From NCBI RefSeq assembly GCF_019112545.1, contig NW_025064901.1:750675-814674 (forward strand): DNA of 64,000 nt, given 5' to 3'. Under the pieces are notes generated by a model that worked only from the letters and a program-made list of their open reading frames with translations, was not told where the DNA came from and did no database searches. Shown here in pieces: positions 23,164-32,242 of this stretch. The stretch's first letter is position 1; each line of letters begins with the position of its first letter. Position numbers and translations under genes: made by a program. Source of the DNA: Guyanagaster necrorhizus. Taxonomy: Eukaryota; Basidiomycota; Agaricomycetes; Agaricales; Physalacriaceae.

Positions 23164-26100
23164 TTAATTAAGGAATAGTTCGTAGTCGTGTATGGCTGTG
23201 TCGGCATTCATGTATTTTTCATTAATCCATTGGTTGGATTCCGGGCCGTAACCTTTCCAACTTACGAGGTAGTCGACCGTCGTTGTCATGCCGCCCCCAC
23301 GGGCTTTCACTTTCCGCAGTTTGTGGTTTAGTACTTGATCAATTTCGTAGTGTTCCTCGTCATCGATCAAGTCTGGGGGTGGCGGTGGTGGTCGTTCCTG
23401 GTTAGGAAAGGCGGGTGCAATGTATGGTGTCAACAGGGACTCGTTGAACATGTTGTGAATTTTCCATGTCGGCGGCAAGCGTAGTTTATAGGCTGAATCT
23501 CCGACTTTTTCAAGGATCGGAAAAGGTCCTGTACGTTTGTTGGTGAGTTTGCGTTTCGGCCGTGGAAGGTGAAGATTCGTCGTATCAAGCCAGACTTTGT
23601 CGTGGACGTGATACTCGTGTGCGGGGCGTCGATGTTTATTGTATCGCAGTTTCATGGTTGAGGCTGCTTTCTCCAGAGCCTTCTTTGTTTCCGTATGAAT
23701 TTTACCCATCATTGCGGCAAAGTCTGTCAAAGCTGGGGTGGTTGTTTTATGGAGGCTCGTTTGTGTCAGATGTGGGTGTCTGCCGTGGTTCACAAAAAAG
23801 GGGGTCTGGCCTGTGGCGGAGTGTACTCTGTTATTGTGCTGGAAGGCGGCGAGTGCTAACCACTCGACCCAATCGTCTTGCCTGTAGTTGATAAATAGCC
23901 GGAGGTATTTTTCAACTTCTTGGTTTGCGCGTTCGGTCTGTCCATCCGTTTGTGGATGATATGCTGTCGATGCATTGGGCGTTATGTTCAACAGTTTGTA
24001 TAGGTCGGTGAGGAATTTGGAGACGAATTGTGGTCCGCGGTCTGAGATGACTACTTGCGGCATCCCGTGTTTTGCGTATACTTCGTCCCGTAGTATCTTC
24101 GCCCATCCTTCCGAGTTTAACTCTGTCGAACATGCGATCGGAATGATCGCCTTGGAGAATCGATCGACGATGACGATGATTGCGTCATAGCCATTGCAGT
24201 CCGGTAGACCGGTAATCATGTCTACTGATATATGAGTCCATGGCTGTGCCGGTACCTCATTAGGATGTAATGGGGCCGCTTTTGGTTGCGTGGACGCTTT
24301 CCCCCTCTGGCAGGTTTCGCAACCTTTGACGTAAGCCGTGATGTCGTTGGTGAGTTTAGGCCACCAATAATCTCGCAGAACGAGTTCCTTGGTCTTGGTG
24401 ATTCCTGGGTGTCCTGCCATGGCATGGTCATGGTATATGGCGATGATGCTGCCACGGAGACTGTGGTCACGTGGGATGTAAATTCTTCCATCGTAGTGGA
24501 TCATCTCCTTCTTCTTTGTTAGCCCTCGCTCATGATTAAGCGAGGCAGCGATCCTTTGATCCCACTTATGTGGGTCTCGAGTCACGCTCTTGATTCGTTC
24601 GTGTATCTCCTCCTCTGTGGGTATTATCATTGCTCGGAAGTGCTCGGGGCGAAGGATGATGATCCCCTCATTGTCGTTCCCCCCCTGATCGTGGTCTGCA
24701 CGACGAGAGAGGAGGTCGGCTTTTTTATTAGCGACTCCGGCTTTGTGATGGAGTGTATACTCATATTGAGCGAGTTCGGTGACCCATCGGGCTTGTCGGC
24801 GATTTAGCTTTTGAGGTTGTTGGAAGTACCTGAGATTCTGATGATCGGTCCAGATCTCAAAGGTCTCGGCTGCTCCGATCAGATAATGGCGCCACTCTTC
24901 GAGGGCGAGCATTATTGCGAGCAATTCCTTGTCATAGATCTCATAGTTCCTTTCCGTCACTGTTAATGCCTTCGAGAGGAAGGCGACAGGTCGCCATTTC
25001 TTGTCCTGCTCCTGGGACAAGACAGCACCTATGGCCCCCTCACTTGAGTCAGCCTCAATGCGGAACCTGCCCTCTTGTGATGGTATGGCAAGGATTACAT
25101 CCTCTGCCAGTTGTCGTTTTAGGTCTTTGAAGGCATGTTGTTGGGGTATACCCCATCCCCAGGGGGCGTTACCGGTGAGCTGGGTCATGGGTCGTACGAT
25201 CTTGCTGTAGTCTCGTATGAACCTTCGATAAAAGTTGGTGAAGCCCAGGAATGATTGTAACTCCTTCTTTTTGGTCGGTGTCGGCCAGTCGACTACTCCC
25301 GCAACCTTTATTGGGTCCATGCGAATGCTTCCTTCGCTGATGATCACCCCGAGGTACTCGGTTTCTAGTACCTCGAATTCGCATTTCTCTGCTTTGAGGA
25401 ACAGCTTGTGTTTCCTCATGAGGGTAAGTACCTGTCGGACTAGACTTCGGTGCTCCTCCTTGGTTTTGGACATGATGAGAATGTCGTCCAAGTAAATGGT
25501 AACCTTCCTGGTGGCGATGAGGTCCTTGAAGATGTCGTTCATCATCCACTGAAAGGTGGCCGGGGAGTTGGTCAGGCCGAAGAACATTACCGTTGGCTCA
25601 AAGAGTCCTCGGTTAGTCCTGAACGCTGCCTTCCATTCATCCCCCTCCTTGATCCGGACGTTGTTGTACCCCCAACGCACATCAAGCTTGGTGTAATATT
25701 TGGCCCCTCGGAGTTTATCCATAAGCTCGGAGATTAGTGGTAAGGGGTATCGGTTCTTGATCGTCATTTCATTGAGTTTTCGGTAGTCCTGGACGGGTTG
25801 GAGTTTGCCGTCCTTCTTTTTTACGAAAAAGAAGGGCGACGCCATGGGGGATTTCGATGGTCGAATCTGTCCGGAGGACAGGTTCTCATCGAGGAACTTG
25901 TCAAGTTCCTGTTGTTCTTGATTGCTGAGGGGGTAGGTTTTGCAGTCCAGGTTGGCATTGGCATTGGGGATTAGCTCAATGGCGTGATCCCAAGGTTTTG
26001 GGTCTGGGAGCTCATCGAAACTCTCTTTTTCGAAGAGGTCTCGGAAGTCCCGTGCCCACTCTGGCACCATCTCTTCAAACGTCTTCTCCTCCTTTCCTTC

Positions 26101-27054
26101 ATTCGCCTTGGCTGCCAGGTTATTGGCATGATGTACCACTCGAATATGGATTTCTTTCTGCAAGTCAACCGCCAGGATGGTTTCACCATCCTCCATCTCC
26201 TCGTCCCATCGGTCTTCTGGATCTTCGTCAGGCAGTTCGTATGGGATTTTCCGACACCGACATCGGGCAAATACAAGTCGTCCGGTCTTCCAATTGATAA
26301 GCGGATTGTGTCGGATCAACCAGTCATGACCAAGGAACAGTTCCTTTGTTTTGAGATCCGTGACGGCTAGATCGATCCTTTCTGAGTGATCTCCGATGGT
26401 GAGTCGGAGTTCGACGAATTCTGTGATTGACCCGGCTTGATTTTTGGTCCCGTCGGCGTTGTATACTGGGATAGGTGCCGCGGTGGACCTGGTAGGAAGT
26501 TGATGTTGTTGGACGAAGGCCCGGTTAATGGAACTCCCGGTGCACCCGCTGTCGATAAGGGCGGTTACCAAGTGTACTGTCCTATTAGTCAGGGTTTCGA
26601 TCTGCACCTTGGTGGTCAAGTCCCATCCCGGGGTCTTGGTTCGTCTGACGAACTTTTGTGGTCCTTTTAGTTCGTCCAACCATTCCAGGGCTTGACTTCG
26701 CTCGGCTTCTCGTAAGCCGTTGACGGTATCACTGGTGACTTCTCCTGTTCTAGTCCGGTGTATCCACCCATGTAGTACGGCCGCAGCTGCCCCTTCGTTT
26801 CCTGCTTCTTTGATTGCTCTCCATGTCCATTCGGTATCGAATGGTTTGAGCCAGGTTTTTAGGCTCTCTGCCTGTGTTCGGCCCGAGGGCATTTGAGTTT
26901 TGTTTTGCGACTCTTTCAGGTGTGTGGTAATAATTCGGGGTATATTCGAATGCATTGTAACTACAGAGGTAACATGAGTCTGTACAATGGTAGGGGCCCG
27001 CACACCATAAAGTCCTTTGGCCGATCTAGTGGAGTCGCTCACTGATCGGCCCAA
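23164..27054 (-). CDS. pol: E3 Pol polyprotein: protease, RT, RNase H, integrase, chromodomain
   Basis: Uninterrupted 1296-codon frame carrying all enzymes for replication and integration. Protease: DSG at residues 168-170. [11 protein letters not shown] near 457-465, YLDD 521-524. RNase H: Asp669, Glu710, Asp737. Integrase: zinc region His875, His882, Cys912, Cys915; catalytic Asp945, Asp1005, Glu1041, with 35 residues between the last two. A GPF motif lies near 1176-1178 and a chromodomain at about 1236-1293 (YLVSWKGYGPESNQW). The last is known in chromoviruses to read histone marks and target integration. The position 27054 codon is TTG, not a true start. The frame lies -1 to gag and overlaps it, so it is probably made as a Gag-Pol fusion. 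No stop or missing catalytic residue was seen. Confidence 0.97.
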   Translation of the reverse strand: MGRSVSDSTRSAKGLYGVRAPTIVQTHVTSVVTMHSNIPRIITTHLKESQNKTQMPSGRTQAESLKTWLKPFDTEWTWRAIKEAGNEGAAAAVLHGWIHRTRTGEVTSDTVNGLREAERSQALEWLDELKGPQKFVRRTKTPGWDLTTKVQIETLTNRTVHLVTALIDSGCTGSSINRAFVQQHQLPTRSTAAPIPVYNADGTKNQAGSITEFVELRLTIGDHSERIDLAVTDLKTKELFLGHDWLIRHNPLINWKTGRLVFARCRCRKIPYELPDEDPEDRWDEEMEDGETILAVDLQKEIHIRVVHHANNLAAKANEGKEEKTFEEMVPEWARDFRDLFEKESFDELPDPKPWDHAIELIPNANANLDCKTYPLSNQEQQELDKFLDENLSSGQIRPSKSPMASPFFFVKKKDGKLQPVQDYRKLNEMTIKNRYPLPLISELMDKLRGAKYYTKLDVRWGYNNVRIKEGDEWKAAFRTNRGLFEPTVMFFGLTNSPATFQWMMNDIFKDLIATRKVTIYLDDILIMSKTKEEHRSLVRQVLTLMRKHKLFLKAEKCEFEVLETEYLGVIISEGSIRMDPIKVAGVVDWPTPTKKKELQSFLGFTNFYRRFIRDYSKIVRPMTQLTGNAPWGWGIPQQHAFKDLKRQLAEDVILAIPSQEGRFRIEADSSEGAIGAVLSQEQDKKWRPVAFLSKALTVTERNYEIYDKELLAIMLALEEWRHYLIGAAETFEIWTDHQNLRYFQQPQKLNRRQARWVTELAQYEYTLHHKAGVANKKADLLSRRADHDQGGNDNEGIIILRPEHFRAMIIPTEEEIHERIKSVTRDPHKWDQRIAASLNHERGLTKKKEMIHYDGRIYIPRDHSLRGSIIAIYHDHAMAGHPGITKTKELVLRDYWWPKLTNDITAYVKGCETCQRGKASTQPKAAPLHPNEVPAQPWTHISVDMITGLPDCNGYDAIIVIVDRFSKAIIPIACSTELNSEGWAKILRDEVYAKHGMPQVVISDRGPQFVSKFLTDLYKLLNITPNASTAYHPQTDGQTERANQEVEKYLRLFINYRQDDWVEWLALAAFQHNNRVHSATGQTPFFVNHGRHPHLTQTSLHKTTTPALTDFAAMMGKIHTETKKALEKAASTMKLRYNKHRRPAHEYHVHDKVWLDTTNLHLPRPKRKLTNKRTGPFPILEKVGDSAYKLRLPPTWKIHNMFNESLLTPYIAPAFPNQERPPPPPPDLIDDEEHYEIDQVLNHKLRKVKARGGGMTTTVDYLVSWKGYGPESNQWINEKYMNADTAIHDYELFLN

Positions 27055-27072
27055 TCTTTTACCTCCTCAATC
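27036..27072 (-). promoter_or_regulatory. Gag-Pol junction, -1 frame overlap
   Basis: The pol frame is closed upstream by a TGA at about 27071 and gag stops with TGA at 27039-27041, leaving roughly 30 nt in which a -1 shift must occur. The block GAGGAGGTAAAAGA sits here. The same step and nearly the same block (G-GTAAAAGA or GATAAAAGA) occur in E2, E5, E6 and E7. It is not a canonical X-XXY-YYZ site, so the mechanism is open. Confidence 0.6.
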
Positions 27073-30000
27073 TTCGTTTCCTTGCCCAGTTCTTCGTCTT
27101 CCTTCTGCAACTCGGCGATCTGTGCTCGTATGTCTTCGCGGGTTTGTTTCTTCTTTGGGCAGTCTTTGGCCATGTGGCCCTTTAGCCCGCAGTTGAAACA
27201 CTTCCCTTCTTTCTTCATTCGGTCAATGTCTATTGGTTTTCCGGCGCCGGTGTAGGTGGTTCCCGTCTCAGTCTTCTGAGTGCCGTAGTTTGCCGTTGTG
27301 GGAGTTCCTGATGGTTTCCCGGCAGTTTGCCCCGACTTGTTCGGGGTTGGCGGTGTCAACTTTTTGCCATATTCCTGCAAGGTCGATGCCTCCGCTTTCT
27401 GCCTTTGCCTCTCCTTGTACATTTCGATGATCCTCTCCTTCCATTCGTCATATCCCACGGGCATCAACATTTTGACGCCCATGGCTGAGATCATCGTAAG
27501 GTACGAGGATGGAACTCCCCGTTTGAGAGCTTCCACCATTCTCCCGTCGTTTGCGATGTCTTCCCTGATTCCTGCGAGTTTAGCGAGCCATTCTAGCTCG
27601 TCGAAGTAATCGGTGGCTGCCTTATCCCCCATCTTGTACTCCTTGATCTTCTGTTTGTGCACTTCTTAAACGGCCGGATCAATAAATTTGTCGTTCAGCA
27701 TGCGCTTGAAGACCGGCCATGAGGGATATCGATAGTGTTCCCTGGTGGTGGATCGGAAGTTCGGGGAAATGAGGATCCACCACGTTTTGGCCTTGTCTTC
27801 CAGATAGGAGGTGGCAAAGGTGACCTTGTTCATATCGGTCCCGATGTACCCAACGTAGACTTCGAAGTACTGTTCGCAGTCTACCAGGAATCGGTCAATG
27901 TCATCGGAGACCCCCTTGAAGGGGCGCGGTTTTCGAAGGAGGTCGGGGTGGCATTGTAAGATGTTGGCGTTGTGCGGGAGTGCCCCCATCGGGTTGGGCC
28001 ATCCGTCGAATGGTGGTTGCTTCCATTCCATGGGTGGTCCGGGGAAGGAGTGCAGAGAATTGTCGTCAGCGATTGGGCTTCCCTTCGGGTCGGTTACCCG
28101 GACGATCACCCTGTCCCGTACTGTGAATCTGAGGCGGACCACCTTGGGGTCGTCCCGAATGGGGTCCTTTCCACTTGACTCTGCTTGGTCCGGGGGAGGT
28201 TGTCCACCGAGGAGCCGACTTCCTTTGCCGGTCCAAGGGTTTCAGGTTTGAGCGGCTTGCCATGCTGGTCGATTTCTTGTGCGGATGAGCCGTGAAGCCG
28301 TGCTTCGGATTGACGGATTGTCGTCGGCCCAGCTCCGAATAGAGGGGGCGACGTAAACGGCTCGTCTTGGTGGAATGGGGGGGGTACGCGGCATTGGTGC
28401 CGGTGCCTTGGTTTCATTCTCGGGCCGATACGGGGGTATCGGCATGAGGGGGTCTTCTGGGTGTCGTCGCCCATATTCCCTCCATGCGTATTCTGTCGCG
28501 GCATACTGTAGAATTTTTTCTTTTTCAGTTCCTGCCGCATACCTGTACTCGAGTCCTAAGGACGTTGCTTGCCAGCGCGCGTCCTGCCATAAGTAGTTCC
28601 TGCCCTGCTCGTACAATTCCTGATATTCCTTCCCTCTGGCCCTCTCAATTTCCTCTCGCAGTGCTTCTTCATCTGTATCTTCTCCCGCTCATTCCAGCTG
28701 TTGCCAATATGGATCGTCACTGTCCTCGTCGTCCTCCTTGTCGCCCTCGTCCCCGCTGTCCCCTTCCCCAAGGAGGGAACTGACGGGCTGGTCATAAATG
28801 GACGGTACGAGAGGTCGAAGGGTCGTCGGGGACCCTCCCGTTGACTTGGGTACTGGGTCCGGCGTCCCCTCGGTCACTGGTTCGTGCGATGGGGGGGCTC
28901 CTGAGCCGACTGTAGCGCGTTCCTTCGTGCGCTCTCGTCTCCTCCAGTTCTCGGCTATAGCGGCTGAAGAGTCGCTGGAACTCGGGGTTGAGAAATTGTC
29001 GAGCGACTCTACTGCCCAGGAATCGCTGGAGAGCCCTGTCGGAGACGTGGGCATTGTTGGGTACTCGGAGCCCATAGGCTCCGAGGACAGAGTCGGCGTC
29101 GGATGAGATGGTGTCGGTACGGGCGGGGTATTCGAGGTCGACGGTCTGGGGTTCTCCTGTTCTCCCATGTCTGATGGCCTCGTCCCAGCTGATGATGCTG
29201 GCAGGTCCTGTCCATGGATCGTCTTCCGAGTCGGGCTCCCTGAAAGGGGATCCGGAGTCAGTACGGAGCTCATACTCCCTAGAGAAAGCTGACCCCATTC
29301 TTTCAATCTCTTCTCTTCTTCTTTGTGCTCGTCCCTGTCAGTCATACTCTGCGGCTTCGTACCGCTCTCAGGCTTCTTCCCTGACGTAGTCGGCGAGCTC
29401 CTCCTGAGTTCGCCTAATTTCCGCCTCTCGCTCTTGATTCTGCTGCTGCTGTCTGACTGCTTCATCGTAGTCAAAGGGGACGTTGAGGTCCCACTCCGGG
29501 AATATCCTCTGTATAATCCTTCTTGTGGCAGCCCTTCCCCTCTCGCTGGCGGTTCCAGTCTCGGGCTCACTTCCCACATGGAGGTGTTGATATGGGTCCC
29601 CTGCTGCGGAGATGGCGATGTCCACGTTGTCGTAGTCGGGATGGATGTCCCTTCCTCGTAGGTTGTCGACCCCCAGCCTGCTGACGGACGGGCTGGAGCC
29701 GGAATTTGGCTCGGTGGGGGTTTCGGGGGGGTTCTGGGGGGGGTCGGGACTTTCGTGGGGTCCCGTAGCCATCCGAGCAGCATCAAGAGAGTCCCGAGCA
29801 CGGTTTCCAATCCCTGAGGGAACTGGGGAGGCGGAATGCTCGGGGGAACTGGCTGGAGTGACGTAGTTGGAGACCTCGGCGGGCTCCTGAGCGACGTTCG
29901 TCATCCACGGGTTCCGGAACCCTGTGAGAACAGGGTGGCGGTCTCCGCCGTCTCGTCGAATGGGGTGTCGGGGTCCTTCCTCCTCGTGAAGGCTCCCCGA

Positions 30001-30282
30001 ATCCGAGTTGCTATTCCTGGCTTCTGGTACAGGTCCCCCTTGCGGGAAGAAGGACGTTCTGGCGGAGGGGGGGATGTCATGGAAAGAGAGATCCAGGGTT
30101 ACGTTGCGTAGTATTTGTTGGATGTGCTGAAACGCTTGATAGTGCCTGACTATCCAAGCTGCTACTGATTGTCGTCCGCAGCAGAGGGTAATGATGGCAA
30201 GAAGTCCGAGTAGTGTTCTGATGATGGAAGCAATAAGCTCGAAGAAATCATGATTCAGGTCGGCGGTAGTTACTGGTGGCAT
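27039..30282 (-). pseudogene. gag: E3 Gag: TM-like N-terminus, long extension, capsid, CCHC knuckle
   Basis: The ATG at 30280-30282 starts MPPVTTADLNHDFFELIASI, running into a hydrophobic segment to about residue 36. This frame continues past TGA at 29368-29370 and 29338-29340 to a stop at 28792-28794. Capsid sequence is in the +1 frame, with TGA at 28689-28691 and 28242-28244 and TAA at 27666-27668. Landmarks are a Gln-rich coiled stretch near 29440, KILQYAATEY near 28510, SLHSFPGPP near 28050, the gag core KAKTWWILISPNF near 27770, and CFNCGLKGHMAKDC near 27180. Total span is over 1000 codons; typical Ty3/gypsy Gag is a few hundred. Most stops are at codons that are Arg in related copies. 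Note that a 373-codon frame (29810-28689) overlaps the first frame. Confidence 0.85.
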
Positions 30283-30324
30283 TCAGTTTCTCAGCACAAT
30301 TGGGCTTGAGAAAGGGAAGGTGAA

Positions 30325-30337
30325 AGCTTCGAGCTAA
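30325..30337 (-). promoter_or_regulatory. E3 self-priming primer-binding site
   Basis: One base inside the 5' LTR the element strand reads TTAGCTCGAAGCT, a perfect 13-nt complement of AGCTTCGAGCTAA in the same LTR (30489-30501, complement), which lies about 27 nt past a TATTTAA box (30529-30535). Confidence 0.85.
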
Positions 30338-30338
30338 T

Positions 30339-30773
30339 TGTTAAGCCCAAGCGTCACGTGAACTGATACACGTGATAAACAGGTGTTCCTTCGCACTTCG
30401 AGGAATCACCTGAGTCCACTATGCGTATATCCGGACAATGTGACTCAAGGTCAGATATAGACTCGAGGTAGGATGGTATGTATAAACTTTAGCTCGAAGC
30501 TGGGTTATACCAGCGAGAGCTGCAGTCCTTAAATATTGTACAGTCGTCTGCTAATTATACTACTACTTATTATGTGTGTCTGCGTCCATTGTGCTTATTG
30601 TCCTTGAGCGTCGCCATTGTACATAAAAGATCGATTGTGTGTCGTCGAGCACGACTGTCATGATATCTTTGATGGAAGGTTTTAGTTGTGCTGACTAAGT
30701 CTTCCACGATCTTGTGCCTTCTGACTTAGCATAAATAGGGGTAAAAGAGAAAGAAAGGAAATAAATCGTAACA
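30339..30773 (-). repeat. E3 5' LTR (435 bp)
   Basis: TGTTAAGCCC ... ATCGTAACA on the plus strand. In element sense it carries TATTTAA, the transcript-start motif, an imperfect hairpin ATTCCTCG...CGAAGGAAT, and two CACGTG palindromes (30355-30360 and 30369-30374). Confidence 0.97.
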
Positions 30774-30778
30774 CCTGT
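30774..30778. repeat. E3 target-site duplication, right (CCTGT)
   Basis: Exact match to 22691-22695; pogo transposase sequence resumes here. Confidence 0.97.
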
Positions 30779-31980
30779 TGCATCTTTCTCTTCATCTTTA
30801 AATCAAATATCTTCACTCACTCTGTAAATATTTCACTCATCATCCAGGCCTTCTTGTTATTCTGATAATAGAATCCCATTGCTATTGGACTCTTTTTTTT
30901 AAACACCATAGTTGCTTTGACTTTCCAACAAAAACAACTGGCATCCACTCACTCTCATCTGCATTCACAGCAAAACACATAGTGATGCAGAACTTGTCCT
31001 GTTTCTATCCACTCATAGGACCAGATGCCAAGGTATAAACTGAGATAGCAAAAATGATAACACCAGATTCATCAATATTCTATCTGTCTCACATTGCATA
31101 TTTCACCATAATGCTGTGAAAGTGCACATGTTCTTTTTTCACTGCCATCATATCCACTGAGTCTGCTTCTCCATATCACCAAACCTCCTGAATCTTCCAT
31201 GCCTTGCAGAATGACCTCAACCATCTCTCTCCTTTCAAACACTGATTCTCTAGAATATTTATCAGATTTTCAATCTAATTTCACTTCTCTATCAGCATTG
31301 CACTAGTCACAGTCTCACCTCAAAGCTGCATATTCTGATATCAGGATGCAACAGCACACTCCACATCAGGTCAGATGACAATATGAGACTTTTTGAATGA
31401 TAATGCATTAGAGTTCTTATTTGCACACTATTCGATTTTTGTACAAGATGCCAGTTTCCATGAAAGAGTTGGTTGAGTAAAGAGCAGTGCACCTTCCTTT
31501 CAGATTGCAAAATGTGCCACAATGTCAGCATGTCAATGAAAAGGATGGTTATCAACATATTTGAATACTACAAGCCAGTCTCCTGTTGTGAGGTGTGGGC
31601 AAGAGATCTGCTTTGAAGGCTGAGCTGATGATGTGTACATTAAAACTTTCTCCTTCTGTTTTATATGCTCATATGGATTTCCAGGTTTAGCATGTGATTT
31701 TTGTGTTGGTTCAGGAGGCATATTTATAGAAATATAGGCTGCATCACTTTACAATAATTTTTTTTGTATTTGTCATAGTCCATACAAACAAATTATGTTC
31801 TTTATTGTTCTAATATATGCACAATGTCATATTGGCTTACTACAATTTTGAATCTAACAATGCATATTTCTAACTAAAACTATATATATTATGTGATATG
31901 CATTTCTAGCCTATTTTCCTGCTCTCCAACTGTGTTCTAGCCTAATCCACATGCAAAGTCAGAATTATGCATTTTGATAT

Positions 31981-32004
31981 TATGCATTGTGAGATAGTCA
32001 ACTG
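31981..32004 (-). repeat. pogo right terminal inverted repeat
   Basis: Complement begins CAGTTGACTATCTCACAATG. Followed by TA at 32005-32006. One mismatch against the left repeat. Confidence 0.92.
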
Positions 32005-32006
32005 TA

Positions 32007-32242
32007 TTCTCCATGAAAGACATTCTGGCCTCTGCCTCAAAAGAACAATCAGAGCTCTTCAGATTGGCCTCCAGTGGAGGATAACTCTCTCATAGAAAAA
32101 TCTACACTCACTCTAGCTTCACTGCTCACTAACCAAATTATGATGATTTTCTTAACCATTTTGATGCCACCAGCATTCCAACCAACAGAGTCCAATAGGC
32201 CAGCATAATATATAGTATCTGAAGTAACTCTCTGATAGACTC
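32007..32242 (+). pseudogene. gag: H leader / gag 5' region
   Basis: Short H segment between the pogo element and E4. An ATG near 32165 could start gag (MPPAFQPTESNRPA, then stops), but it is not in clean frame with the gag at 37617. It ends in GACTC, the E4 target duplication. Confidence 0.5.
32238..32242. repeat. E4 target-site duplication, left (GACTC)
   Basis: Same as 37596-37600. Confidence 0.93.

Larger units (their letters stand above)
22696..30773 (-). mobile_element. E3: youngest full-length gypsy chromovirus, pol intact
   Basis: 8078-bp element with two 435-bp LTRs, a perfect CCTGT duplication, self-priming site, long gag, an uninterrupted pol and polypurine tract. It lies within the pogo transposase. 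CpG density is high. The LTRs differ at about twelve positions, eleven of them transitions. Gag has several stops, so this copy is probably not autonomous. Confidence 0.98.
22023..31721 (-). pseudogene. pogo/DDE1 transposase, interrupted by E3
   Basis: The N-terminal part is 31721 down to about 30774 and the C-terminal part about 22690 down to 22023; E3 lies between. The N-terminus starts MPPEPTQKSHAKPG. A helix-turn-helix region has HADIVAHFA. The first catalytic Asp is in NIDESGV near 31060, followed by LASGPMSG and KQDKFCITMCFAVNADES, all typical of the pogo/Fot1 DDE_1 family. After E3 come LNNF (normally LDNF, second Asp lost), KLEFFEPNMTPY, PLDAGIICCFKAHYQNA and IANC-KHTGI, then a 122-codon open tail ending at 22023. 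Numerous stops and a lost Asp make it inactive. Confidence 0.92.
21716..32004 (-). mobile_element. pogo-like (Tc1/mariner superfamily) DNA transposon, split by E3
   Basis: The terminal inverted repeats match at 23 of 24 positions: 21716-21739 and 31981-32004, each reading CAGTTGACTATCTCACAAT from the outside. They are flanked by TA on both sides (21714-21715 and 32005-32006). Without E3 the element is about 2.2 kb, normal for pogo. It encodes a minus-strand DDE transposase. It sits in the H leader. Confidence 0.92.

Noticed and set aside
23562..25737. Several plus-strand frames of 70-110 codons across E3 pol
   Set aside because: All lie antisense to the intact pol frame and mirror its codons.
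28689..29810. 373-codon Ser/Thr/Pro-rich frame overlapping the first part of E3 gag, as a separate gene
   Set aside because: High GC with few stops makes chance open frames likely, and its 3' half is the real capsid-side gag frame. Kept only as part of the gag annotation and as a finding.
30325..30338. tRNA primer-binding site
   Set aside because: No TGG-starting sequence next to the LTR in any copy; the site instead matches the LTR itself.
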